Made by a program: the position numbers and the translations under genes
Assembly (NCBI RefSeq): GCF_000196115.1
Contig: NC_005027.1
Location: 1,488,001 to 1,552,000 of the forward strand
Origin: Rhodopirellula baltica SH 1
GTDB taxonomy: Bacteria; Planctomycetota; Planctomycetia; Pirellulales; Pirellulaceae
Length of the DNA: 64,000 bases
Reading direction: 5' to 3'
In this document: piece by piece, positions 47,418 to 57,302 of the stretch
How positions within the stretch are numbered: position 1 is the first letter of the stretch
Layout: every line of letters begins with the position of its first letter
The notes under the pieces: generated by a model
Databases searched by the model: none
The model's input: only the letters and a program-made list of their open reading frames with translations
Told to the model about the DNA's origin: nothing

Positions 47418-48008
47418 TCAGGGTTTTTCCCAGATTTGATCCGGAACATTCAGAATTTGGTTCACCAATCGGGACACAACAAACAACCAGTCGCTCAATC
47501 GGTTCAGGTAAATAATCACGGTGTCGCTGATGGGGGTTTCGGTTTGGACGGCGTCAGCCAGCGAAATGACCCGTCGTTCCGCACGTCGGCAAACCGCTCG
47601 CGAAAGGTGCACATGGGACGCCAAAATCGAGCCTCCCGGAAGAATGAATTGCTTTAGCGGCGGCAGTTGCTGCTCGGCATCGTCGATCCAATCTTCGATC
47701 CGTTGAATGTGAACAGGGCCGATCACGCGTAGGTCGAATTGGTCCGGGTGTGGCGAAGCGAGTTCGGCACCGATCGAAAAAAGTTCGTGTTGTACCTGAG
47801 CGATTCGAGCATCCAATTCGCTCAATCCGTCATTTGCGGCCGTCGCTTCGCCAGCGGATTCTTTTAATGCCGAACGAACTTGGCCAAGCGTCGCATTCAG
47901 TTCATCCACGGTTCCGTACGCTTCGATGCGAGTGTCGTCTTTCGCCACCCTTGGTCCACCAAACAAACCTGTGGTCCCGGAGTCGCCCGTGCGAGTGTAA
48001 ATTTTCAT
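47418..48008 (-). CDS. pduO: Cob(I)alamin adenosyltransferase, PduO type
   Basis: 196 residues. Family signatures are the N-terminal YTRTGDSGTTGLFGGPRV, then IEAYGTVDELNATLG, and the helix SRAVCRRAERRVISL. The enzyme attaches the adenosyl group to cobalamin. A C-terminal helix ends NQILNVPDQIWEKP. It starts the minus-strand group with glnB and glnD (96 bp spacer); no cobalamin-using gene is adjacent. Confidence 0.92.
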   Translation of the reverse strand: MKIYTRTGDSGTTGLFGGPRVAKDDTRIEAYGTVDELNATLGQVRSALKESAGEATAANDGLSELDARIAQVQHELFSIGAELASPHPDQFDLRVIGPVHIQRIEDWIDDAEQQLPPLKQFILPGGSILASHVHLSRAVCRRAERRVISLADAVQTETPISDTVIIYLNRLSDWLFVVSRLVNQILNVPDQIWEKP

Positions 48009-48094
48009 GATTCGTTGCGTATGGTTTCGTGGCAGTGAATTGGTAGCGGTCAGGATCTTCGTGGGTCGTTGATCGGACTGGTTTTGGCGGTTGG

Positions 48095-48619
48095 ATGAGT
48101 CAAGGTTTGGATGCCGTGGGGTTCAGTCCACGACCCGAACCGGTTTTGCATTGGAGCAAGATGGCAAGTGGGAAGAAAGAACCGGCACCGCCGACGGTGT
48201 GTGCCGCGGGTGTGTTGTTGTTGACTCGAGAATCGTCGCCACGATTCTTATTGATGCGGCATCCCGACCGGTGGGACTTGCCGAAGGGGCATTGCGATGA
48301 GGGCGAGGATTTTCTGACGGCGGCCAAACGCGAATTGGTTGAGGAGACCGGAATCGATGCCAAGGTGTGCGAATTTGATCCGGATTTTCAGTTTGATCTG
48401 CACTACCCGGTCACCTATCGCAAGCAACCGGACAAAACGTTCCAAAAGCACGTCCGGTATTTTTTGGCGTTCTTACCGCAAGTCGTTAAAATTGAACTGA
48501 CCGAGCACGAGATGTCGCGATGGTGGCCTTGGTCGCCTCCGCATCAGATTCAGTCGCAAACGATCGATCCGTTGCTTGCCGCGGTTGCTGATCACTTGTC
48601 CGCGAAACAGTCCGGCTGA
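48095..48619 (+). CDS. NUDIX hydrolase
   Basis: 174 residues, or 152 from the ATG at 48161. The NUDIX box is complete: GHCDEGEDFLTAAKRE followed by LVEETGID. Upstream WDLPKGH is the usual strand before it. The family hydrolyses nucleoside diphosphate-linked compounds; the relatives with WDLPKGH are diadenosine-polyphosphate-like. Single gene divergent from pduO. Confidence 0.9.
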   Translation: MSQGLDAVGFSPRPEPVLHWSKMASGKKEPAPPTVCAAGVLLLTRESSPRFLLMRHPDRWDLPKGHCDEGEDFLTAAKRELVEETGIDAKVCEFDPDFQFDLHYPVTYRKQPDKTFQKHVRYFLAFLPQVVKIELTEHEMSRWWPWSPPHQIQSQTIDPLLAAVADHLSAKQSG

Positions 48620-48670
48620 AACCGGCGATAAAGATTTCCTTCATCGAAGTTCTCTTTTCATTGAGACCCC

Positions 48671-49645
48671 ATGCAATCGCGCTGCTTTCCTTGTTTACCA
48701 GCCACCTCGGTTGCAATTGCGTTTTTGGTTGCGTTTGGATTTTTGGCTGAAGTGGGATCCACGGCAATCGCACAGGAACAGCGGGCTCGTCCGCCGAAGT
48801 TTGACGCCGATGAAGTTTCGCGAGTCTTCTTTGCTGACCCGTCGACCGCGTTTCGTGGTGAACGTCCGTCGCTGGCGAATCTCCGAGACGCGGGGGCTGA
48901 GAAAGTGATGGCACAAGCGGAAGCAGCCGCGGAAGAGAGTTCGGGTGGCGGGTCGAAGTGGGGCAAAATCGTTTCGCCGCTTTCGTTGGAAGACGAGATC
49001 AAGCGAATCAAGCTTCGATACGATTCGGTCATCACCACTCCGGGGGCGTTCAATGGCGGTGGCTATCAAGACGCTCGTTTGAATTTGACTGTTTTGGCGA
49101 CGCTGTTTGCTGTTGTTTCGGATCACAAAGAGGATGTTCGTTGGAAGTCGGATGCGCACACAGCACGCGACGTGATGGCCCGAACCGCTCGCAATAGCGC
49201 GGCCGGATCGACTCAGGTCTACAACGAAGCGAAACTTCGCAAAGCCGATTTGCAAGATTTGGTCAGTGGAGCCGGTATCACGGCGACGCAGAAATCAGAG
49301 AAGGTTAACGAGTGGCACATGATCGCGGACCGTTCACCGTTGATGGAATATGCGGAGCAGTTGCTTGATACTTTGGGCGATCACACACGGGACGCCGCCG
49401 CGACGCAAGAAAACCTGGACGCGGTCAAACGCGAAGCGGAGTTGCTTGCGATGTTGGGCGAGGTGTTGGTGCAAGAAGGAATGGATGACTACGACGACCC
49501 GGACTACGCCGAGCTGAGCCGTGCGATGACGACGAGTAGCAGTGGCGTGGTCAGTGCAATCGAACGGCAAGATTGGGATGGAGTGCGATCGGCGGTCGGT
49601 GATGTGACCCAAAGCTGTGCGGCTTGCCACGAGCAGTATCGATAG
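48671..49645 (+). CDS. Exported cytochrome c-like protein with terminal heme site
   Basis: 324 residues. Signal peptide (SVAIAFLVAFGFLAEVGSTAIAQ), then an Arg/Ala-rich helical body of about 290 residues, with a CxxCH heme motif, SCAACHEQYR, in the last ten residues. A heme site at the end resembles cytochrome c-prime and related. Partner or substrate unknown. Confidence 0.8.
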   Translation: MQSRCFPCLPATSVAIAFLVAFGFLAEVGSTAIAQEQRARPPKFDADEVSRVFFADPSTAFRGERPSLANLRDAGAEKVMAQAEAAAEESSGGGSKWGKIVSPLSLEDEIKRIKLRYDSVITTPGAFNGGGYQDARLNLTVLATLFAVVSDHKEDVRWKSDAHTARDVMARTARNSAAGSTQVYNEAKLRKADLQDLVSGAGITATQKSEKVNEWHMIADRSPLMEYAEQLLDTLGDHTRDAAATQENLDAVKREAELLAMLGEVLVQEGMDDYDDPDYAELSRAMTTSSSGVVSAIERQDWDGVRSAVGDVTQSCAACHEQYR

Positions 49646-49944
49646 TCGGCAGGTGACGGGCATCGTCGGATATCGGGTGGGCTGGATTTCAGGCGGGCTT
49701 AGATATTGAGTTGCGGGTTGGATATCTGGCGTTGGTGAGCTTGGTCGCTACGACGGACATTGCATGACGATTGCGAGCGATGTTGATTCATTTCAATAGT
49801 TTCCCAGAGCGTCACTGGAAAATTTTGGCTTGGGGCCGTTTAATGAACGCCGCTTGGGGTGAGCCTTGATTTGTCTTGGATGGGAACGCACCAAGCCCGC
49901 ACTTTGTGTCCTTTCCCCCGTGAGACAAACACCCCGACCGCCTT

Positions 49945-51789
49945 GTGAACAAGATCCGTGAGTTTCTAGAAGTCTTCGGGCAATCGTCTGGAAAGTGGAT
50001 CGTGCTGGCGTCCATGGTGGGTGTGTTGGTTGGGATTGGAGCGATCGTTTTTGATCGTTTGGGCCGTGTCGTCGTGCGTTTTGCCATGGCTCAGTTCACC
50101 GGTTACGCACCGATGGAAGCCGCTGGCGAAGAAGCCGTGATGATGCCGGCCGACGCGGTGTTCTCGCCGTGGATGCTGGTGCTGGTGATGACCCTGGGGG
50201 GACTCGTTTCCGGAACAATCGTGTACTGGTTCGCTCCGGAAGCGGAAGGATCCGGTGCGGATGCGGTCATCGATGCATTCCACAATCGTCGCGGAAAAAT
50301 GCGGGCGCGGATTCCGCTGGTCAAAACCATCGCGTCAGCGATCACGCTGGGGACCGGAGGTTCGGGCGGTCGTGAAGGACCGATTTCACAAATCGGTGCT
50401 GGCTTGGGATCAGTGTTGGCCGACCGGCTGAAGTTGTCACCGCGTGACCGCCGGATTCTGATGGCCGCGGGTATGGGCGCGGGCGTCGGTGCGATCTTTC
50501 GCGCGCCATTGGCCGGTGCTGTTTTTGCAGCGGAGATTCTGTACAGCGATTCGGACATGGAAGCCGATGTGATCGTGCCTTCGGCGACCGCTTCGATTGT
50601 TGCCTACAGCTTGTTCACTCAAGCGTTGCCAATTGAGTTTCGCTACATGCCACTGTTTGGTGATGATTTGCATCACACGCTAACCTCGCCGTTGGAGTTG
50701 TTGCCTTACGCGTTTTTGGCGATTGCGGTCACGATTGTTGGGGTGGTCTACGTCAAATTGTTTTCGGGAACGCGACGACGATTTTTGGAGTTGCCACTGT
50801 GGCCGCATATCAAACCAGCCATTGGTGCAATTATGGCCGGTTTGGTTGGGATCGGATTGTTTCGCATGGTCGGCAACAACATGCACGCGTTGGGAGTCTT
50901 GGGAACCGGATACGGAACGCTGCAGTTGGCGCTGACGAATGCGGCGGAGCTCGGAATTCCGATGTTGTTGATCATCGTGTTCGCAAAGATCGTGACCACC
51001 GCATTGACGATTGGTTCGGGTGGGTCCGGCGGTGTGTTCGGTCCGTCGATGGTGATCGGAGGTTGCTTGGGAGCCGCGATTGGCCTTGGTTTCCAAGCGA
51101 TGTTCCCGAGCGTGGTGACTCAGCCAGAAGCGTATGCGGTGGTTGGAACGGCGGGTTTTTTTGCGGGCGTTGCGAGAGCACCGATTTCAACGATCATCAT
51201 GGTCCGTGCTTTGACGGGTGATTTCGGGTTGCTGGTGCCAACGATGTTGGTGACGACGCTCAGTTTTGTGATGTGCAGTCGCTGGCGTTTGTATCATTGG
51301 CAAGTTCCCACGAGGATGGATTCGAAGGCTCATCGTGGCGATTTCATCGTCGACGTTCTCGAAGGGCTGAAGGTGGGAGATGTGTTTGACCCGAATCGAA
51401 AGGTGTTGCTGATCCCGGAAGCGACGACCCTGGACGAGATCGTTCACTGTTTGGCAGACAACCAGCAGCACTATTTTCCCGTGGTGGACAAGCAAAAACG
51501 GATTGTCGGTATCTTCAGTGATGATGACGTTCGGACTTACCTGTACAACGATTCGATTTGGCGGCTGGCAGTTGCGAACGACGTCATGACCACCGATTTG
51601 GTCAGCGTCACCCCAGAAGACGATTTGAATACGGCGCTGAAGCGTTTCACGTCGTTGAACTTGGAAGAATTGCCGGTGATTGATATCGATGAGCCAGGCA
51701 AGTTGCTTGGGATGCTGCGTCGCAAGGAAACGATCGCGGCCTACAACCGCCGTTTGGTCGAGCACAAACAAACCGCTGAAGACGCATAG
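49945..51789 (+). CDS. ClC chloride channel/antiporter with CBS pair
   Basis: 614 residues. About ten hydrophobic segments and the ClC motifs: GSGADAVI (102-109), GREGP with the gating Glu144 (142-146), and GSGGSGGVFGPSMVIGG. Two CBS domains fill the last 140 residues (VGDVFDP..., DVMTTDLVSVTPEDD). ClC proteins move chloride, some by proton exchange. The proton-glutamate was not assigned. TTG/GTG alternatives near the start, GTG at 49945, are used. Confidence 0.92.
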   Translation: MNKIREFLEVFGQSSGKWIVLASMVGVLVGIGAIVFDRLGRVVVRFAMAQFTGYAPMEAAGEEAVMMPADAVFSPWMLVLVMTLGGLVSGTIVYWFAPEAEGSGADAVIDAFHNRRGKMRARIPLVKTIASAITLGTGGSGGREGPISQIGAGLGSVLADRLKLSPRDRRILMAAGMGAGVGAIFRAPLAGAVFAAEILYSDSDMEADVIVPSATASIVAYSLFTQALPIEFRYMPLFGDDLHHTLTSPLELLPYAFLAIAVTIVGVVYVKLFSGTRRRFLELPLWPHIKPAIGAIMAGLVGIGLFRMVGNNMHALGVLGTGYGTLQLALTNAAELGIPMLLIIVFAKIVTTALTIGSGGSGGVFGPSMVIGGCLGAAIGLGFQAMFPSVVTQPEAYAVVGTAGFFAGVARAPISTIIMVRALTGDFGLLVPTMLVTTLSFVMCSRWRLYHWQVPTRMDSKAHRGDFIVDVLEGLKVGDVFDPNRKVLLIPEATTLDEIVHCLADNQQHYFPVVDKQKRIVGIFSDDDVRTYLYNDSIWRLAVANDVMTTDLVSVTPEDDLNTALKRFTSLNLEELPVIDIDEPGKLLGMLRRKETIAAYNRRLVEHKQTAEDA

Positions 51790-51798
51790 CCATTCACG

Positions 51799-52680
51799 TC
51801 AGAAGTTCTTTGAGTACTCGCAAAGTCGATCGCGAAATTCTGCGAACAGGCGGCTTTGAAATCGATATGGGTTGGTCACGCATACGATCCGTCGCGTTGG
51901 TCGTGGACTGACGAACGACTTGTAAACTCGCCGTTTGCTGCGATCCAAGCGTCGGGCCATCTCGGGGATCATCGAGATTCCGTGTGACAGAGAGACCAAT
52001 TCCTGGACGGTTGCCAATTGGTTGGCTCGTTCAACCGCAACGGGCAAAAACGAACGTTGCCGGCAAAACGAATGAATGTTCTCGGACAAGCAGTGGGCTT
52101 CGTCCAGCATCACGAACGGTTCTTCTTCCACATCCTTCATGCTGATGCGGTCTTTGTCGCAAAGCGGATGATCGGGAGGAAGGAGCAAGCACAGTTCTTC
52201 CTCCATCAACGGTTTGACCTCGACGTATTTTTCCGAGATCGGTTCGGCAAGGATCGCCAGATCGATTTCGCCCTGCTTGATCCGCTTCAGAAGTTCGTCG
52301 GTCGTGTTCTCGTGGACGATCAGTTGCGATCGGGGAAACGCGTTGGAGAATTGCTTCAGTAGGTTCGGCAAAAAGTACGGCGCGATCGTGGGAATTGCCC
52401 CGATTCGGATCTTGCCGGTTTCTCCATCGTCCGTGATTTCCGCACGCGTGTCTTCCAGGATTCGAAGGATCTGCGTGGCACTGCGTTGAAACAACAATCC
52501 CGCGTCAGTCAGTTCCACCGAGCGAGGTTTTCGTTCAAAAAAAGGTTGCCCAAATTCTTCTTCGAGTCGCTGGATCGATCGACTCAGCGCCGGTTGTGAC
52601 AGGTTCATTCGCGTGGCTGACTCGGTGAAGCTTTTCGTTTCCGCAACGCTTTGGAAGTACTTCAGTTGGTCAATGTCCAT
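51799..52680 (-). CDS. LysR-type transcriptional regulator
   Basis: 293 residues from the ATG at 52680; the longer frame reads upstream without similarity. The helix-turn-helix is [20 protein letters not shown] followed by [22 protein letters not shown]. The effector-binding domain follows from about 90. It converges on the ClC gene nine bases away, and it lies downstream of the carbohydrate operon (262 bp), transcribed the same way. A role in controlling it is possible but unproven. Confidence 0.93.
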   Translation of the reverse strand: MDIDQLKYFQSVAETKSFTESATRMNLSQPALSRSIQRLEEEFGQPFFERKPRSVELTDAGLLFQRSATQILRILEDTRAEITDDGETGKIRIGAIPTIAPYFLPNLLKQFSNAFPRSQLIVHENTTDELLKRIKQGEIDLAILAEPISEKYVEVKPLMEEELCLLLPPDHPLCDKDRISMKDVEEEPFVMLDEAHCLSENIHSFCRQRSFLPVAVERANQLATVQELVSLSHGISMIPEMARRLDRSKRRVYKSFVSPRPTRRIVCVTNPYRFQSRLFAEFRDRLCEYSKNF

Positions 52681-52942
52681 CGAATCATCACAAGCAGAAA
52701 ACGGATCAAGCAGCGGCGAGGTCGGCATCCAGTCTAGATCGAAGCGACGCCGGGCGGCTACCTTAGGCTCCGACCGCTCGTGGCGGCACCAACTGTTCGA
52801 TGAACTCATTGCGGGAGCGATCTGCCAGAGTTGCCAGTCGACGCGTGTCGAAGACCAACTGAACTGAGATTGAGGCTGAAGTTTATATTCTCGATCGGTT
52901 CGCAACCAACGGTGTGCTGGGCGGTATTGCGTACCGGCGACA
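52681..52942. other. Spacer between the operon end and the LysR gene
   Basis: 262 bp with short frames only. It should hold the LysR promoter and the end of the carbohydrate operon. No clear terminator seen. Confidence 0.35.
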
Positions 52943-53959
52943 TCAGGGGCTTGTGCCTAAGATGCGTTGATAAATGGCAACGTAGCTGTCGGCCATTCGG
53001 TCGATTGAGAAACGATCGACGACGGATTGGCGAACGGCGACACGGTCGAGTTCGTCGATTCGCTCGATCGCCTGCACCGCTTCTTGCAAGTTGTTGACCA
53101 ATAAGCCGGTCACGCCGTGTTCGATCAGTTCGGGCATCGATCCACGATTGTTGGCGATAACGGGCGTGCCGCACGCCATGGCTTCGATGACAGAAAGCCC
53201 GAATGGTTCGTCGAAGTTGATCAGGTGCAACAAGGCACGAGCATTGCCCAACGCATGGAGTCGTTCCGGACCGCCGATGACACCGTGATAGGTCATGCTG
53301 ACGCCATCGTCCGTGGGTGCGACGTGCATGTCGTGGTAGTGTTCGTCTTGCACGATGCCGTACATGTGCAGTGGAAGCTTGCTGAGACGGGCGGCTTCAA
53401 TTGCCTCTGCCGCTCCCTTGTCAGGATGAATTCGTCCGAAGAACAATAGGTCTTCGCCGCGTTCGGGTTGAAATGGGAAGTCATCGATGGGGATTCCGTG
53501 GTGAATCGTAGCTGCGTATCGCAGACTGGGATGTCGGTCCGCGTCGCTGATCGCGATGTAGTGAACCAGGTCTTGGTACTCCTGGTACATCGGCAAAATT
53601 CGGTCGGACGAGAATCCATGAATGGTGGTGACGATCGGAGTGTCGATCAGTCGGGCAAAAGCGTGGGCGGGAAAGTCTGCCTGATTGTGGATCAAGTCAA
53701 ACTGGTCGGCTTGTTCGAACAGGTGGGCAAGATGTCGAAACTCCCACACCTTGGCATCGATCGATGCGTCTTCGCTGTACGGAGCCGGAACCACACCAGC
53801 AAGCTTTCCCGATGTTTTGCTGTCGAGGGTGGCGAAGAGGGTCACGTCGACGCCGCGTTTGACGAGAGCCTCGGTCAGCATGCTGGTGACCAATTCCCAC
53901 GGACCGTAGGCACGCGGTGGTGTTCTCCAAGCGATCGGGGCCAGCATGGCTATTCGCAT
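52943..53959 (-). CDS. Glycosyltransferase family 4
   Basis: 338 residues from the ATG at 53959, the typical start [15 protein letters not shown]. Two Rossmann domains; the second has [19 protein letters not shown] and the donor-binding [18 protein letters not shown]. Retaining GT-B enzymes of this family use nucleotide sugars. It ends the carbohydrate operon. Substrate is unknown. Confidence 0.9.
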   Translation of the reverse strand: MRIAMLAPIAWRTPPRAYGPWELVTSMLTEALVKRGVDVTLFATLDSKTSGKLAGVVPAPYSEDASIDAKVWEFRHLAHLFEQADQFDLIHNQADFPAHAFARLIDTPIVTTIHGFSSDRILPMYQEYQDLVHYIAISDADRHPSLRYAATIHHGIPIDDFPFQPERGEDLLFFGRIHPDKGAAEAIEAARLSKLPLHMYGIVQDEHYHDMHVAPTDDGVSMTYHGVIGGPERLHALGNARALLHLINFDEPFGLSVIEAMACGTPVIANNRGSMPELIEHGVTGLLVNNLQEAVQAIERIDELDRVAVRQSVVDRFSIDRMADSYVAIYQRILGTSP

Positions 53960-54062
53960 CAAAGGTTCGCTTTCTGATTCGTGGCGAAGAAGTTGGTTGA
54001 GATGCAAGATGCCGGAGATGGATTGATCGGCGGTTTGCACTTGGAGTGGACCTGCGATGCGG

Positions 54063-55823
54063 TCATGAAACTTGCCCGGATTGATCTTCGTTGTCTACCA
54101 ATTGCAGAAGCAGCCCTTCGTTTGGTACGAGAGTTCCATCGATTGCTCGAGGAGACACGGTGGAACAGAGCACCGTGACGAGGGCAGCTTTCGACGGCAC
54201 CGGCAACGATCGGGTTTGCTCACTGAGGTTCAGCGCGATCAACAGGTGTTCGTCGCCGTGTCTTCTTTCGAAAGCGAGCACATCATCGTCGGAATCGAGA
54301 AGTGTGAAGTCGCCGTTCGATAACGCAGCGTGGCTTCGCCGAAGCGAGAGCAGTGTTCTGTACAAATTCAAAATTGACTGTGGATCAGCCTCCTGCGTCG
54401 CAACGTTTCTTTGACGCCAATCAGGATTGAGCGGGAGCCACGTGTCGTTGACGCTGAAACCGGCGAAGGCGGAATCGTCCCAAGGCATCGGCGTGCGAGA
54501 TCGATCTCGTCCGATATTCAGTTCAGGTTGCCGTAAATCCTGAGGGTCGCGAATTTGATCGCGAGGAATGGGGACCTCACCAATCCCAATTTCGTCGCCT
54601 TGATAGAGCGTGGGCGTGCCACGCAGGGTTAGCAGCAGCATGGCGGCGACTCGGGATTGAGCGTCACCAAGTCGGGCGGCAATGCGAGGAGCATCGTGAC
54701 TGCCCAAAACCCAGTTCGGCCATCCAAAGTTTGGAAGGGACGCTTCGTAGTTAGCGATCACACGTCGGAGGGTTGGAGCGTTCCACTCGCATTCGATGAG
54801 ATGAAAGTTGGTCGGCAGATGTACCTCCGGTCGTTCTTCCGTCCCAAACCATCGCGCGAGTCGATCATTGGGCAGGCTGATCTCACCAATCAAAACGCGA
54901 TCACCGTAGTTGTCCGCCAAAGTGCGAAACTCAGCCGCGATTGAATGGGCTTCTGGTTGGTCGGTGGAGTGCAGCTGAATCAGCTGGTCACGCTGTGTAC
55001 GGTCAGACGTCCAGTCCGGATTGATCGGATTGTCTCGAAGAGCGGCGTCTTTGACGATGTGCCAAAGCACGTCCATGCGAAATCCATCGACACCGCGATC
55101 CAACCAGAACCGCAGGACATTCATCATCGCCTCACGCAGTTCGGGATGACGCCAGTTGAGATCGGGTTGCTGCGGAAGAAAGGCGTGCAAATAGTATTGC
55201 CGGGTCGTTGCGTCCCATTGCCAAGACGAGCCACCGAAATCGCTGATCCAATTGTTAGGTGGACCGCCGTCAGCTGATGCATCTCGCCAGATGTACCAAT
55301 CCCGCTTGGGATTGTCGCGAGATGAACGGCTCTGGACAAACCATGGATGTTGATCTGATGAGTGGTTCGGAACAAAGTCCATCAGAAGCTTGAGACCACG
55401 CGAATGCATGGCGGTGAGCAACCGATCGAAGGCTGTCAGATCACCGAACAACGGATCAATGCCGCAGTAGTCCGAGACGTCGTAACCGAAATCGAACATC
55501 GGCGAAGGATAAATCGGTGAAAGCCATACCGCGTCAACTCCGAGGCGAACCAGATAGTCCAGCCGTTGCTTGATACCTGCCAGATCGCCCACACCGTCGG
55601 CATTGCTGTCTTGGAAAGACCGCGGATAGATTTGATAGATCACACCGGTTTCCCACCAGCGACGTTCGGCTGGTTTCGACGGAGCAGATTTTTGTGAATG
55701 CGTTTTGATAGTGAAGGGATGCCTTGGTCGGTTGTGAGGCGTAAAATTCGAATTGGCAAAACGCGGGGCGATTGCCTGTTGCTGCATTTCGTACTCGACA
55801 GTCGCCATGTTCCGCCCATGCAA
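54063..55823 (-). CDS. GH13 alpha-glucosidase-like enzyme
   Basis: 586 residues. The (beta/alpha)8 barrel motifs are present: DFVPNHSSD (region I), GVDGFRMDVLWH with nucleophile Asp251, LIGEISLP with acid/base Glu314, and GSHDAPRIA with Asp377 (His in place of usual NHD first residue). The N-terminus WWETGVIYQIYPRSFQDSN is that of oligo-1,6-glucosidase/alpha-glucosidase or related subfamilies. No signal peptide, so cytoplasmic. It follows the GH130 gene by 27 bp. Confidence 0.9.
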   Translation of the reverse strand: MHGRNMATVEYEMQQQAIAPRFANSNFTPHNRPRHPFTIKTHSQKSAPSKPAERRWWETGVIYQIYPRSFQDSNADGVGDLAGIKQRLDYLVRLGVDAVWLSPIYPSPMFDFGYDVSDYCGIDPLFGDLTAFDRLLTAMHSRGLKLLMDFVPNHSSDQHPWFVQSRSSRDNPKRDWYIWRDASADGGPPNNWISDFGGSSWQWDATTRQYYLHAFLPQQPDLNWRHPELREAMMNVLRFWLDRGVDGFRMDVLWHIVKDAALRDNPINPDWTSDRTQRDQLIQLHSTDQPEAHSIAAEFRTLADNYGDRVLIGEISLPNDRLARWFGTEERPEVHLPTNFHLIECEWNAPTLRRVIANYEASLPNFGWPNWVLGSHDAPRIAARLGDAQSRVAAMLLLTLRGTPTLYQGDEIGIGEVPIPRDQIRDPQDLRQPELNIGRDRSRTPMPWDDSAFAGFSVNDTWLPLNPDWRQRNVATQEADPQSILNLYRTLLSLRRSHAALSNGDFTLLDSDDDVLAFERRHGDEHLLIALNLSEQTRSLPVPSKAALVTVLCSTVSPRAIDGTLVPNEGLLLQLVDNEDQSGQVS

Positions 55824-55850
55824 ACGCTTGGCAGCCAGCGAATAGCAATG

Positions 55851-57296
55851 TCAGATCATCATCGCGAGAAGCTCTTTGAGCTCGATGGTGGCGAAGGTTG
55901 TTGCGTAATCCGACATCGCATAAGGAATCACCAAGTGGTTTTGATGGATGATTGCGCCGCAGGTGTAGACCACATTCGGAACGTATCCTTCTCGCTCGAT
56001 TTCGTTGGGGGTGACCAAGGGCTCACGCAATCGTGCAATGACTTTGGATGGATCGTTCAGGTCCAGCAGCATCGCTCCGATGCAATACTTGCGCATCGGT
56101 CCGACACCGTGCGTCAGGACCAACCAACCGGCGTCGGTCTCGATTGGCGATCCGCAGTTGCCCATTTGGACGTATTCCCATGGCTCCGCAGGCTTGATGA
56201 TCAGTTCGCTGGTGTGCCAGAAGTACAGCATGTCGGAGTACATCAAAAACAAATGCTCCCCGTCTTGCCGGCCTAACATCGCATAGTGACCATTGATTTT
56301 CCGCGGGAACAGTGCCATGCCTTTGTTGGCGACGGCAGGTCCGTTGAGCGTATGCATTTTGAAACGCAGGAAGTCCTTCGTTTCTAGTAGCTGAGGCAGT
56401 ACCAATTGCCCGTCGTAAGCACTGTAGGTTGCGTAGTACCGACTGCTGCCATCGTCTTCCGTGAAGTGCACGAACCGTGCGTCTTCGATTCCATTGCTTT
56501 CCGTCGGACTGAATGGAAAAACAACCCGCTCGGAAAGTTCGTGGTCGGGGGTGTATTGAATTTCGTAATTCGATTTCGCAAGCATCACAACGCGGTCCAC
56601 CAGCGGCGCCAATTCGTTGTGAATCGAACGGTGTTCACGCAGCGATGCTTGCAATCGCGTTTCCAATTCTTCGAGAGTGAATTCGGTCGGCAAGGCCGCC
56701 AGCACTTCATAGGTGAACGTGTTTCCCAGCCCAAGTTCAATCAACTTGCGTCGAAACAGATCGTTTTCATAACAAGAGTCGGGAACGTATCGGGGCGTTG
56801 TGACAAATCGCACCGGCTCATCAATCTCAATGCCAAGATCGCAATTGATCGTGCCGCTTCGAAAAACGATGGACGAGATATGGCCCTCGCCGACTGCTCG
56901 CAGACTCATGGCAAAACGTCGCGAACCCGATGGCAGATCGGATTGGTCGGGATGCCAAACGAGTGAGGGGTTGAATAATGCTGCCGATTCCAACGCGTAC
57001 TCCTGAGTGAAGTACGCCCCCAACAGCAAACGCCGGTTCTCGCTCAGTGGCGTGTCAGTGAGCAAATGATGTTTGAGGTCTCGGAATCTTCGTTCGAAGT
57101 AGGCTTTGGGTTTTTGATGTCGACCGTGAAATTCCTCGAGGACATGAGAGATGAGTTGGCTGACCTCCACTTCGGACAACGTGCAGACACGTCCGATAAT
57201 ACGCAGCACGCGGTCGTCGCCGGGCGGCTGGAACGGTCGCAGGACGACACGTTGGCTGTTGGGCGATAGAACGATTCCGGTTCGTTTGATTGGCAA
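55851..57296 (-). CDS. GH130 glycoside phosphorylase-like protein (large)
   Basis: 481 residues. The C-terminal two thirds match GH130 five-blade propellers: GIEDARFVHF has the general-acid Asp in the usual place (GIEDPR in others), and VANKGMALFPRKINGHYAMLGRQDG and GNCGSPIETDAGWLVLTHG are typical. It has an N-terminal extension of about 200 residues. GH130 enzymes phosphorolyse or hydrolyse beta-mannosides. Cytoplasmic, no signal. Confidence 0.87.
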   Translation of the reverse strand: MPIKRTGIVLSPNSQRVVLRPFQPPGDDRVLRIIGRVCTLSEVEVSQLISHVLEEFHGRHQKPKAYFERRFRDLKHHLLTDTPLSENRRLLLGAYFTQEYALESAALFNPSLVWHPDQSDLPSGSRRFAMSLRAVGEGHISSIVFRSGTINCDLGIEIDEPVRFVTTPRYVPDSCYENDLFRRKLIELGLGNTFTYEVLAALPTEFTLEELETRLQASLREHRSIHNELAPLVDRVVMLAKSNYEIQYTPDHELSERVVFPFSPTESNGIEDARFVHFTEDDGSSRYYATYSAYDGQLVLPQLLETKDFLRFKMHTLNGPAVANKGMALFPRKINGHYAMLGRQDGEHLFLMYSDMLYFWHTSELIIKPAEPWEYVQMGNCGSPIETDAGWLVLTHGVGPMRKYCIGAMLLDLNDPSKVIARLREPLVTPNEIEREGYVPNVVYTCGAIIHQNHLVIPYAMSDYATTFATIELKELLAMMI

Positions 57297-57302
57297 GATA
57301 GT

